Positions 1-9,754 of a stretch of 64,000 nt of DNA are shown here, one piece after another. The notes under the pieces are model-generated. The model saw nothing but the letters and a program-made list of their open reading frames with translations, did no database searches and was not told the DNA's origin. The stretch is from Kappaphycus alvarezii (lineage: Eukaryota; Rhodophyta; Florideophyceae; Gigartinales; Solieriaceae): the NCBI GenBank assembly GCA_002205965.3, contig NADL03000886.1:1-64000 (forward strand), in the 5' to 3' direction. The position numbers and the translations under genes were made by a program. Position 1 is the stretch's first letter. The number at the start of each line of letters is the position of its first letter.

Positions 1-19
1 TCCCTTGTTCCTTTCATCA
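1..19 (+). repeat. Terminal scrap of an A-family LTR, plus orientation
   Basis: The first 19 bases match the last bases of the A LTR (ending CTTTCATCA) in plus orientation, opposite to A1 that follows. Position 20 switches abruptly to the reverse-complement LTR of A1. It is either an inverted copy that continues left of the window or a rearranged end. Confidence 0.6.
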
Positions 20-766
20 CTTAAATATATCTAAAAAAAGGCGTAAATACAAGTTTTTTGGCGGGCTTGTCTCACGTTGTTACGTAACAGTACGTAAATC
101 TCATGCAGGCCGTTCAACGTGAATTAAGCCTTACGTGCTATACGTGCAATACTGTAAAAGCAACGTGGCTGCATCAACATACTTTGGCTGCATACTTGTG
201 CAAGAGTGATTTGTATGCAGCCAGTATAATGAGTATAGTGTAAACTGTATGCAGCCAGTCCAGGCAACTATAGGATAAATATAGAAACCACTGTTTACTT
301 GTACACGTACGACACCTATAATACTGTACACGTACGACAGAGAGGAGACAGTACACGTATGCCACATAGGAGACAGTACACGTATGACACATTGGTACAG
401 TACTTTGAGCCTAGAATAGAGACAAACCATCAACCAACCATAACATGCCAAGTGTCAGAATGCTCCACAATGATCAGCTCAGACATCGCCACTTGGAGCG
501 ATGTGAGTGGTATGGAGGCGTATCTAGCAGCCAATCAGAGGGCAGAATACCAAGTGGTTTGAAAAATGGCAAAATGCGCCGTGATTTTGAGTTGCCCGAA
601 AATGGGCTTTCGTCCCAGGCAACTTTCGATTTGGCCCATTTTACACGTGTAGTAGGTGTACACACAGAAGAAGGGTGCAACTCGCTTTTTCATGCTACAA
701 GTGTACACGTGTCCAGGTGGCAACTAAAAACCATGGGATCGCATGCATTCTATCCCTTTTTCAACA
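20..766 (-). repeat. A1 3' LTR, truncated
   Basis: It matches 7084-7818 of the 5' LTR with a few single-base differences and one 3-nt indel. It ends in TTTCAACA (LTR start TGTTGAAA on the minus strand) directly beside the polypurine tract. It contains four spaced copies of a TACGTGTAC-type motif near 300-390 and a possible TATA box (TATATTTAT on the minus strand) near 273-281. Confidence 0.85.
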
Positions 767-788
767 CTCCCCCTCGATCACATTGTTT

Positions 789-2395
789 TTACATTAATTT
801 ATGCTCCCCCTTACTACCCATCACAATCAGTCTAACAAGTTTTGTCATCTGAACTCGCCCTAGTGGTTTTGTCAAAGCGTCAGCAACATTTTCAGTTGTT
901 GGCACGTACACCAAGTCCACCTCTTTACGCACAACTGCATCTCTTACAAAGTGGTATGCAATATCAATGTGCTTGTTGCGTCTGTTGGTGCTCTCGTTTC
1001 GAGCGAGCTCCATAGCCCCCTGGTTATCGCTGTATATTGTAGTAGCATGATCAATTCCAAGTGCTTTCATGCCCAGCGATGTCCAGGTTTCAAGGATGTC
1101 CCGAACGACACGTCTCAGCCATATTGCTTCTTTACTTGCTGCAGTTAACGAAATGTATTCGGCCTCACATGACGAAGCTGCGACAACCGTTTGCTTTCGC
1201 GAGCACCAACTTACCCCACTTCCAGCCATGCGAAACACGAAACCACTCGTCGATTTGCGATCGGACACATCTCCGGCCCAATCCGAGTCACAGTATGCAG
1301 ACAAGCCCAGATCAGCATTCCCTCGGAACACAAGACCTAAATCTTTGGTCCCAGCGAGATACCTTAACACTCTTTTTACTGCTAACCAATGCTTCTCTCT
1401 TGGTTCTTCGCAGAAACGTGCAAGTTTGCCAACCGCATAAGATATATCAGGTCGTGTTCCAACAGACAAATACATGAGAGATCCAATGGCGCTCCTGTAT
1501 GGAGCATCTGTCCGAGCATCACTACCCGTATCTACCGACCGATCCACGTTCAACTCGTCAGTGTTTAGATTCATAGGAGTTGGAACAGGTCTACAATTCT
1601 GCATTCCAAATCGCTCTAAAACGCTGTCTACAAACCGTGGCTGGGATAAACACAAGGATCGTTCGGATCTCCGGCGAGAAATTTCAAGCCCACAACCATT
1701 CTCGCTTCGCCCAAATCTTTCATTTCAAAACGGCGGTTCAGCTCCCCTTCATCCATGCAATCGCCTCCATGTTGTTTCCTGCAAGCAGCAAGTCATCAAC
1801 ATACAGGAGGATAATCATGATTGAGTCGGAGGTCGGGTCAAATTTTACATAAACACAGGGATCATTAGTGCTACTTTTGAATTTGAGCCCATCAACAAGA
1901 AAATCATCGATTTTCTGGTGCCACCGCCTATGTGCCTGTTTCAAACCATACAAGGCCTTCAGAAATTTGCAGACATGATTTGGTTTCGAGGCGTCCTTAA
2001 ATCCATCAGGCTGTTCCATGTACACGTCCTCCTCCACCTCACCGTTCAGAAATGCCGTCTTAACGTCCATTTGATGCAGCTCCAGGTCCTGATGTGCGAC
2101 AAGTGCCAAAAGCACCCGAATTGACGTGAGCTTCACGACAGGGGCGTACGTCTCATTATAATCTACCCCTTTCACCTGTTGGAAACCACGAGCGACAAGA
2201 CGCGCCTTCGATTTTCGGGAAAAGCCTCCGTTGGAGTCCTGGGCATCTTTTATTGCAAACACCCATTTTGGAGTCAGAATGTTTGAGGCCTCCAAACGTG
2301 GGACTAACTTCCATGTTTTGTTCCGAAGGATCGAGTCTCGCTCGGACTCGATGGCGGACTTCCAAAAGTCTGCGTCCGGTCCTGTCGCCGCGTGT
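789..2395 (-). pseudogene. pol: A1 pol: reverse transcriptase and RNase H, frameshifted
   Basis: The RT part (about 2395-1738) carries the copia block HQMDVKTAFLNGE, the GLKQA segment and the catalytic YVDD motif (LLYVDDLLLAG, near 1800). The RNase H part (1655-789) carries SDWAGD, CEAEY, SDNQGA and KHIDI, the acidic and His positions typical of copia RNase H. The frame is broken between about 1665 and 1740. A further single-base deletion near 2395 separates RT from the integrase frame; element A2 has the extra G there. The domains are clear from motifs, but the copy cannot make a continuous polyprotein as written. Confidence 0.9.
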
Positions 2396-4070
2396 CGTAC
2401 GAGATGTTGACAACATTTGTAACGAGAGCCGTGTCATTAGGTGTCAAGGATATGTTTGATCTCCACCAAGCATTTGGGGCTCTTCGAATCCTTTCAGATC
2501 TCCGAGGAGCTACAGACACCTCAGGGGGTTCAGGGATTTCGTTATCTGTACCTACGTTTTCGGCGACCGTTGGGTCGTTTCCAACATTAGCCTGGTCATT
2601 CCCTTGTCCCTGAATATCTTGTCTCGAAGATGCAGTTATTTCGACTGTGTCCGGTGTAGGAAGCCGGACTTGAGCATCCTGTTCAACGCCGAGACTTACA
2701 AGATCCTCATCGGAGCTAATTGAGAGATACTCATCTGATTCTTTCTCATTTATTTCAGACTGGCAGGTTTCGCTCTCACTGAATCTGACATCTCTGGAAA
2801 CAACTACCTTGTGTAATTCAGGATCCCACAGTTTGTAAGCTTTGCTGGCTTCCGCATATCCAAGCATAATTGCTTCCCGTGCTCGGTTGTCAAGCTTACT
2901 CAATTGACTTGCCGGGACGGTGTACCAACATTTGCTTCCGAACGTACGAAGGTGCGACAAATTGGGCTTGCGACCGTACCATATATGATGCGGGGTCGTG
3001 TGGCTTGGAAGTGCCCGAGTTGTAACTCTGTTTCGGATGTATACAGCAGTCGCCAGAGCTTCGGCCCAGAACTGTTTTGGCAGACTCTTTGCATGTAGCA
3101 TGGACCGAACCAGATCCATCAGTGTTCGGTTCAGCCGCTCTGAAACACCATTCTGTTCAGGTGACTCCACTGCACTAAGCTCATGTTTTGTGCCGCGCTC
3201 GGCAAGGTAGTCCTTGAATGCAGTGGACATATATTCTCCCCCTCGATCTGAACGAAGAATGCCAATGCGACGCCCAGTATGGGCTTCGCTACGAGCTTGG
3301 AACAGTTTATATTTATCAAAGACCTCTGACTTTCGCTGCATCATGTAGACGGTAACCCAGGAAGAGTGATCGTCCGTGAAGGTGACAAAGTAGCGTGCCC
3401 CTCCAACAGAAGAAACCTCCATAGGTCCACACACGTCACTGTGAACAAGGTCTAACATCGCTTCAGCTCTACCAGTCGTGCGTTCCTTCGGCACTGCTGA
3501 ACGATGAGCCTTTCCATGAACGCATGAGGTGCATATTTCGGATGTATTCGAGCCACTGATCTGCACGCCGTCCACAACATTGTTCCTTACCATAGATGCA
3601 ATGCCCTGCTTGCTTACGTGAGCCATTCTCTCGTGCCATGTCGAGAGTGTGGTGACTTTCGCAGAGTACAAGGTATCATTGGTATCTTCTGGACTATGTC
3701 GATAGCATAAAGAAGGCTATTGCACAGCATTTTTCCAGTTGCTACAACTCTCCCATTCTTAGTCATCTGCAAAGATTTGTTCTCAAATACAGTTTTGATC
3801 CCTTCTATGTCCGCTTTGCCTACAGAGATGAGAGAATATTCGAAACTAGGAACGTGGACAACATCTCGCAGAATACACCGCTTTCGAGAACCATCTACTA
3901 ATAATGTGAGCTCCACGTCACCTCGCCCAGCAATCTTAGCCCGGGCTTTAGTTCCCATTTCGACTGAGGCTGCAGAAAATTCGGTATAATTCGTGAAAAC
4001 ACTCCTATCGTAAGTCATATGGGAAGTACATGCGGAATCTGCGTACCAGAGGAAGTTCCGGCCGAAATCC
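2396..4070 (-). pseudogene. pol: A1 pol: protease and integrase, frameshifted
   Basis: The protease active site reads WYADSACTSHMTYD at about 4045-4004 (D-S-A catalytic triplet). The integrase zinc-binding region has WHERMAH and a C-x2-C pair (CTSCVHGK, near 3520). The DDE core shows HSDVCGP, RSDRGGEY and SPEQNGVSERLNR. The ORFs 4018-3614 and 3671-2304 are in different frames, so a break lies at about 3614-3671. Another lies at about 4015-4050, between the gag zinc knuckle and the protease. The acidic, Ser-rich stretch after the core (about 2790-2600) is the usual variable linker before RT. Confidence 0.9.
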
Positions 4071-5014
4071 CGGCCTGTTTAATTCGTGACATGAGGCAAA
4101 CAATTTCATCATCAACGCTGTCCCCACTATCAGCTGAAGGATGAGAATCAGTCGAATCAAATACATTTGCACCTACGAACGCCTGCTGATCTCTTCTCGG
4201 GCGATTTTTCTCGTTTCGATGATTATTAGATGCTCTGCCACTACGAGAACCGGATGCACGATAGCCCCTTGGAGCTTCCGGGCGCCTACCGTTCACATCT
4301 TTGCCCCAGCATCTGTCCGCGGTGTGACCAGAATGACCGCAGTTCGTACAGTGCAGCTGTCTAGCATTACCTCCGTAGTCATTCGGACGGGCATTGGATA
4401 TGAGTGCAGCATTGGATTTTGTCCCTTTTGACTCCCTCATTTGAGCACGCTCCTCTTCCTGCAACAACCGGCTCTTCACAAATTCCAAAGTAAACACCCT
4501 GTCCTCATTGCCGAGCGCATCCAAGGCAACGATGAGATTGTCGAACCGAGGTGGCAATCCATTAAGCACAGCCATGGCTATCTCTTTGTCATCAATAGTC
4601 ACATCCATGGATTTCAGGGTCGCTGCTAGCTGCGTCACACGGTTAACATACTGCAAAACTCTCTCGTTACCGTCCATAGCCGCGGTGTAAAACCGGCGTC
4701 GAGCCGCAAGCTTATTGAGGAGTGTGTGCCTTCAAACGTGTTGAGAATAATAGTCCACATCTCCTTTGCAGTTGCCGCAGTGCGCACATGCTCAAGGTGC
4801 TCATCAGAAAGGGACAACCCGATGAGCGCCCGTGCTTTGCGGTCGGCCCGAGTCCATGATTTGAGAGCCCTATCATCCGATTCCTCAGGCGGATCATCCA
4901 CAATGTAGTCATCAAGCTCCCGGAGGCGAGAAGAAGCTGCACCTTCTGCTTCCAAACATGGAAATTATTGTTGGTGAGCTTTTCAATTCGAACTCCGCCT
5001 CCGCGATCGTCCAT
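4015..5014 (-). pseudogene. gag: A1 gag with CCHC zinc knuckle, frameshifted
   Basis: The ATG at 5014 begins MDDRGGGVRIEKL, aligning with MSSGEDQGGGSMKIEKL of families B and C, which is why I choose it over upstream non-ATG starts. The nucleocapsid motif C-x2-C-x4-H-x4-C (CTNCGHSGHTADRC) lies near 4345-4306. The UBN2/Ty1-copia-type gag core (KEMW, NGLPPRF) lies between. Frame breaks occur near 4935-4955 and 4635-4735, each probably a single-base indel compared with element B. Confidence 0.85.
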
Positions 5015-5088
5015 GACTACGTCTTTATCCAAGACCCTTTGTATCTGAAACCTCTATTACCACGTATGCAGTGAGTATGCAAAGTCCT

Positions 5089-5153
5089 CTGTTCGGGTAT
5101 CCCAAGCCGGCGACCGATAGTCGCTTGTCACGGCAAGCCTTTCCCTATAAGAA
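5089..5153 (-). ncRNA. Conserved structured leader element before gag (family A form)
   Basis: Read on the minus strand, this segment from TTCTTATAG to CCGAACAG aligns with the same segment upstream of gag in families B and C. It holds two predicted hairpins: GCTTG...CAAGC (5123-5138) and GCGAC-TATCG-GTCGC (5110-5124). In B and C the second is GGGAC-TATCG-GTCCC, so a base pair switches C-G to G-C while the loop is unchanged. This favours a selected RNA structure. Its function (packaging, dimerisation, translation) is not known. Confidence 0.6.
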
Positions 5154-5262
5154 GTTTGCAGCGTTTACTCAAAGACACGTGGTGTTTAATTTCCAACTCT
5201 TTACCTCTTTAGTTTTCCTCCTCTTTACCTCTTTACCACCTCTTTATTTGTGCCTTAGGGCG

Positions 5263-5427
5263 CTACCCCTGTATATCGGCCAGTGCTGGTCTTTCAACTT
5301 TGAGCGCAATCCGTGTGCCACGAGTAAGCACAGCGACTTTACCTGTAGACGGCCAGGAATTTTCAGCCACTACCCCGAAAGGTCCCCGCAGCAAAGGGCG
5401 TCTTACCACAATCACAGTCTTTCCGTA
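5263..5427 (-). other. Short ORF with a KOW-like glycine pattern (tentative)
   Basis: A 54-codon stretch between two stops on the minus strand shows alternating hydrophobic residues and a G-P-x-G-x-V-like segment (RGPFGVVAE) followed by TGKVAVLTRG, reminiscent of a KOW-type SH3-like fold. It has no clear ATG, and the frame upstream (about 60 more residues, rich in Arg and Ser) is closed by a TAG. It could be the remnant of an accessory protein or chance. Low confidence. Confidence 0.2.
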
Positions 5428-6146
5428 CTAACTCAGGCGCGTTTCCTTCCGGACTGTGTTGCTTGACTTCCGTCGTACTCGTGTGAAAGCACTCAAGGTC
5501 ACCAATGAGCCTCGTCCTTCCGTGCACAGCACGTATCTACACCTCAACAGAAGTATAGCCAGCAGGTACCAAAGTACAAGTGCAGAACACTAGTACCCGG
5601 TATGCTACCAGAGTAAGGAATTAGAAGACAGTCGTTCCCTCTCCGACCACGGGCGATGGTGTTTCGCGTACGTATCGGTCGTTCAAGCGAGGAGCGTCTC
5701 TGTCCCGCCGGCGCGCAAAAGGGCCACTGCAACGGACCGACTCGGCTGGTACACCGTGATTCCCACCGGGAATCGGGTTCAGTCTTACGACTTCTGATAA
5801 CTCGCGTTATCGACCGCGTGGGTTTGTATGGTACGGTCCGTCCAACTCGCGTTACACAAAGGCACTGTTCTCAAAAGAGTACAGCCGGTGAGAGGATCAC
5901 AAAACCGATTGCCAAGACCACGATTCGGCAAAAGAATCGGACAAACTTGGGCGGACCCCCGGCACTCTGTCTTCTTCTTTTCCGTTGCCGTGAAGGCTTT
6001 CCAAGAGTGCAAGGGGTATCAACAACCAGGCCTAGATTACTCCTCAAACAACAAGGCCAATATTTCCAAACAATAAACTCGAGCTGACAGATTGCCGAAT
6101 GACCACGACCACCACAAAAGAGACAGAAAACCAAACCAACAAACAA

Positions 6147-6405
6147 CAATCAGAGCAATGACACCACAAAGCACTCAGGATCCTCACACAGAGTGCTTGA
6201 AAACACAAAATTGTTCTCAACAGTAGTAGAGCACAAACAACGATTGCTCTGATTCAACACACAATGGTAACCACAAAAACACTCAGGATCCACACACAGA
6301 GTGCTTGACAACCTTAAAGTTGGTTCGTATCAACAAAAGCTTCCAACAACACACAATGAGAACCACAAAAACACTCAGGATCCACACACAGAGTGCTTAA
6401 CAATC
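6147..6405 (-). repeat. Three direct repeats in the A1 leader
   Basis: Three copies of a unit of about 50-60 bp sharing CACTCAGGATCC-CACACAGAGTGCTT begin near 6147, 6257 and 6344. Each contains the inverted pair AGCACTC/GAGTGCT, so each can form a hairpin around GGATCC. Confidence 0.7.
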
Positions 6406-6562
6406 ACCAAATGGGTCCTAACAAAGACAAGAACCCAACAACAATCACCACAAAGCAACAAATGACAACACCAACAGCACCAACAACACAGAGAAAGCAA
6501 TTACCTCAACGTCAACGTCAACGGTTGAGGGACGGATCAAGCGGAAAGAGCGGTAGCGTGGA

Positions 6563-6576
6563 CTGGGCCCATAACC
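6563..6576 (-). other. Primer-binding site of A1 (initiator tRNA-Met, internal)
   Basis: GGTTATGGGCCCAG on the minus strand directly follows the LTR end CTTTCATCA. It is complementary to the anticodon stem-loop of initiator tRNA-Met (CTGGGCCCATAACC), not to a tRNA 3' end. This is the half-tRNA priming known for Drosophila copia. The next bases on the plus strand (GCGGTAGCGTGGA before CTGGG) also resemble the D-arm region of that tRNA. Confidence 0.85.
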
Positions 6577-7818
6577 TGATGAAAGGAACAGGGGATGATG
6601 AGGGATGAGGAGAGAGAATGAAAAGGGAAGTAGGGAAAGAGTGTAGATGGATAAAAGAAACAGAAAGGAGATAGAACGGCAAGGGTGAGGTTGGTGTTGA
6701 AATCAAAGGCAAGTCCGTACCTCTTCTTTACTTGGGTGAGCTATTAGACTACAACTATATACTGTTTGCCGGTACTCACTTCGGCTTCGTGACAGCAAAA
6801 TGAAAGTAGCAAAATCTACATTTGCAGTACTATCTTTGTTGATCCTATAGCCTACCCAAGCCGAGATGCCTCAGAATCCCTGATTTGCATGCGCGGGAAA
6901 TTCATAATTACCGATATTCAAAACGTAAGTAACATTGCGTGCATGCTAGCCATGCATGTTCTGTTACGTAAACGTACACTAAAACAGTCAACCCGTGAAT
7001 TATGCCTTACGTGACCCGCCAACGCAACTGTAATCTCTCGGCCTGTAACAGAACCCAAAGGCGGGAACTTAAGGCGGGAACTTAAAATATCATAAAAGTA
7101 GAAAACAATTTTTGGCGGGCTTGTCTCACGTTGTTACGTAACAGTACGTAAATCTCATGCAGGCCGTTCAACGTGAATTAAGCCTTACGTGCTATACGTG
7201 CAATACTGTAAAAGCAACGTGGCTGCATCAACATACTTTGGCTGCATACTTGTGCAAGAGTGATTTGTATGCAGCCAGTATAATGAGTATAGTGTAAACT
7301 GTATGCAGCCAGTCCAGGCAACTATAGGATAAATATAGAAACCACTGTTTACTTGTACACGTACGACACCTATAATACTGTACACGTACGACAGAGAGGA
7401 GACAGTACACGTATGCCACATAGGAGACAGTACACGTATGACACATTGGTACAGTACTTTGAGCCTAGAATAGAGACAAACCATCAACCAACCATAACAT
7501 GCCAAGTGTCAGAATGCTCCACAATGATCAGCTCAGACATCGCCACTTGGAGCGATGTGAGTGGTATGGAGGCGTATCTAGCAGCCAATCAGAGGGCAGA
7601 ATACCAAGTGGTTTGAAAAAGGCAAAATGCGCCGTGATTTTGAGTTGCCCGAAAATGAGCTTTCGTCCCAGGCAACTTTCGATTTGGCCCATTTTACACG
7701 TGTATAGGTGTACACACAGAAGAAGGGTGCAACTCGCTTTTTCATGCTACAAGTGTACACGTGTCCAGGTGGCAACTAAAAACCATGGGATCGCATGCAT
7801 TCTATCCCGTTTTCAACA
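6577..7818 (-). repeat. A1 5' LTR, complete
   Basis: This is 1242 bp, TGTTGAAA...CTTTCATCA on the minus strand, bounded by the PBS on one side and foreign sequence at 7819 on the other. It shares with the B and C LTRs the motif TTCGTCCCNGGNAACTTT (plus-strand form). It is the reference for the A2 LTR (55835-57072) and for the inverted LTR (60320-61571). Confidence 0.88.
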
Positions 7819-7899
7819 CTTTTATCTATCTACACTCTTTGCCTACTTCCCTTTTCATTCTCTCTCCTCATCCCTCATCATCCCCTGTTCCTTTCATCA
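7819..7899 (+). repeat. A-LTR 3' terminal fragment, plus orientation
   Basis: These 81 bp match the last bases of the A LTR read on the plus strand (compare 61491-61571), ending CTTTCATCA. The piece abuts the outer end of A1's 5' LTR head to head and interrupts a family F pol fragment. Confidence 0.75.
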
Positions 7900-8041
7900 G
7901 CTCGAACGTTCCATTTTCTCGTATGTAGTCTTCTTCCTTTTTGATTCCAGGCATCCAAAAGTCGACGTTCTCTGAAGAAGTAGCTTCCTCGTATGATGCT
8001 GGAATTCCAATAGAGACGAGAGCTGTTTCCGCAATTAGCGA
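7900..8041 (-). pseudogene. pol: Family F copia pol fragment (just upstream of RT)
   Basis: The minus-strand frame reads GIPASYEEATSSENVDFW followed by a charged stretch and ENGTFEL. This is the conserved copia segment just before the RT fingers (P-x-S/T-Y-x-E-A...W...E...L...N-x-T-W/F-E-L). It is cut at FEL by the A-LTR fragment. Upstream the frame meets a TAA near 8043, so the fragment is short and dead. It matches none of A-E closely. Confidence 0.6.
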
Positions 8042-8642
8042 TACATCTTAAGAAGACCTGGATGTTGAAAAGGGTAGGTGGAGGAAGGGATGTAGTGCCG
8101 AGTCTAACTTTACTCATCTCGAAAATTCAGGTGCTTATATGCACCAACACACTACACTATTACCCTGGGTTACGTTTCTACCATCGTACATGACAGTCCA
8201 GCTCACTATTCTGATGACATCACACGCAATCATCAATTCACTGTGATCACCACATCATAGTTACGTGCATGTACGTAACATTCTACATCACTGTAATCCA
8301 TCCATGTCATCACAATTCACATCACCCGTAACCTGTAATCACACAACCGGTGACAGCAAACTTGCACAGTACATATACACCTCCACTCGCACATACTGTA
8401 ATCACTTGTCATACCATACAGTATGTGCACACAGTGTACTGTACATCCAACAACGTGCATGTACGTAACATTCTACATCACTGTAATCCATCCATGTCAT
8501 CACAATTCACATCACCCGTAACCTGTAGTCACACAACCGGTGACAGCAAACTTGTACAGTACATATACACCTCCACTCGCACATACTGTAATCACTTGTC
8601 ATACCATACAGTATGTGCACACAGTGTACTGTACATCCAACA
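8042..8642 (-). repeat. D1 3' LTR region (partial)
   Basis: Read on the minus strand the LTR starts TGTTGGATGTAC at 8642, right after a polypurine tract (AGAGGGGGGG, about 8643-8652). It contains a TATA-like CATATAAGC near 8136-8144. The distal limit against the family F fragment cannot be placed exactly. Confidence 0.65.
8263..8642. repeat. Two tandem 190-bp units in the D LTR
   Basis: 8263-8452 and 8453-8642 are nearly identical (only a few substitutions, such as CTGTAATC/CTGTAGTC and TTGCAC/TTGTAC). Each unit starts ACGTGCATGTACGTAAC and ends at CATCCAAC. Confidence 0.92.
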
Positions 8643-8653
8643 CCCCCCCTCTG

Positions 8654-9754
8654 TCACTGGTTTCGACGTTCCAATCCAAGTGATGCAACAAATGATTCCA
8701 ACTTTACACGTCCAATTGCTTTCGTTAGAACATCTGCAACCACGTCTTCGGTCGGGCAATACTCCAACGTCACCGACTTGTTCGAAAGTGCCTCTCTCGT
8801 AAAGTGATACCGGATATCGATGTGCTTAGTGCGACGCTTGACCGATGCATTTTTGGCCAAGTGCATAGCACCTTGGTTATCTACCTTCAGCATCATCGGT
8901 TCCATATCGCCATTCTCATCGGTACCCAGGTTGCCCACAAGCCGCTTAAGCCAAATCGCTTCCTTTACACCTTCACACAACCCAATGTACTCAGCCTCAG
9001 TTGAAGATAATGCAACAACATCTTGTTGACGTGAGCACCATGATATCGCGGCACCGGCAAGCATGAATACATATCCGCCAGTCGACTTGCGGTTGCCAGT
9101 GTCACCTGCCCAGTCGGCATCAACATACCAAATGGTACCATACCTGCGTTTCCATCATAACAGAGTCCATATTCCATAGTGCTAACCAAGTAACGCATAA
9201 TGCGTTTCACTGCTTTCGAATGCACCTCCTTAGGCCGTTCAACGTACTTGGCCAGTTTGCACACTGCAAATGCAATATCCGGACGTGTCCCAACCATCAA
9301 GTACATCAAGCACCCGATGGCCTCGCGATATGGAACATCCGCGATGTCTTCATCGGCGATATCGGCATCTAAGTCCAACTTGACCTCCATAGGTGTGTTC
9401 ATCCCTTTGGCCTCCGACATGTTGAAACCGCTCCAATACAGCCTTGACGTACTTGGATTGGGACAGATGAAGACGTTTTCCGTTGATATCACGATAGATT
9501 TCGAATCCCAAACATGTACGGACTTCGTTCAAGTCCTTCATACGGAAACGTTTGCACACTGTTCCTTGACTTCTTGCAGCTTCGTAAGGCTGTTGCAAGC
9601 AATAAGAAGGTCATCCACATAGAGTGCAACAATCACAAATGTGTCTCGATCGCGATAAAAGTACACACATTCGTCCGCTTCGTTACGACTCCTGCGAAGC
9701 TCCTCGTTAGGAACTCGTCAATCTTCTTGTGCCATCGACATGATGCTTGTTTCA
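8654..9754 (-). pseudogene. pol: D1 pol: RT C-terminus and RNase H, frameshifted
   Basis: The RNase H segment 9064-8654 carries STEAEYIGL, VDNQGAM and TKHIDIRYHF and ends in a stop beside the polypurine tract. Upstream frames (9492-8965 and 9598-9350) carry the copia segment RFRMKDLNEVRTCLGFEIYR and the PYREAIGCLMYL...GTRPDIAFAV block. At least three frame breaks separate them. The copy ends at 9754, where a C LTR begins. The last 280 bp overlap the start of D2 (61572 onward) at high identity. Confidence 0.85.

Larger units (their letters stand above)
5154..6562 (-). other. A1 leader between PBS and gag
   Basis: This leader of about 1.4 kb has no long ORF on the element strand. Toward the PBS it is rich in GTTGTTG/TTGTGG and holds three degenerate direct repeats (6147-6405). 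Toward gag it has short purine-rich AAAGAGG repeats (near 5200-5240) and a 54-codon ORF (5263-5427). The position matches that of the zinc-finger ORF in families B, C and E, but I cannot find C2H2 fingers here. Confidence 0.6.
20..7818 (-). mobile_element. A1: nearly complete Ty1/copia element, family A
   Basis: Read on the minus strand this is 5' LTR (6577-7818), PBS (6563-6576), a leader of about 1.5 kb, gag, protease, integrase, RT, RNase H, a polypurine tract (767-774) and a truncated 3' LTR (20-766). Integrase before RT places it in Ty1/copia. The LTR begins TGTTG and ends CA. The two LTRs are nearly identical where they overlap, so the insertion looks young, yet the coding part carries at least six frame breaks. 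The outer 507 bp of the 3' LTR are missing and replaced by the inverted scrap at 1-19. Confidence 0.88.

Noticed and set aside
5460-5740. Plus-strand ORFs in the A1 leader as a host gene
   Set aside because: They have no similarity I recognise, no conserved start and sit entirely within an element leader on the opposite strand.
6080-6149. A CCHC zinc knuckle in the A1 leader (CLFCGGRGHSAIC on the minus strand)
   Set aside because: The spacing is C-x2-C-x4-H-x3-C, one residue short. The frame has no support on either side, and gag already has a canonical knuckle near 4345.
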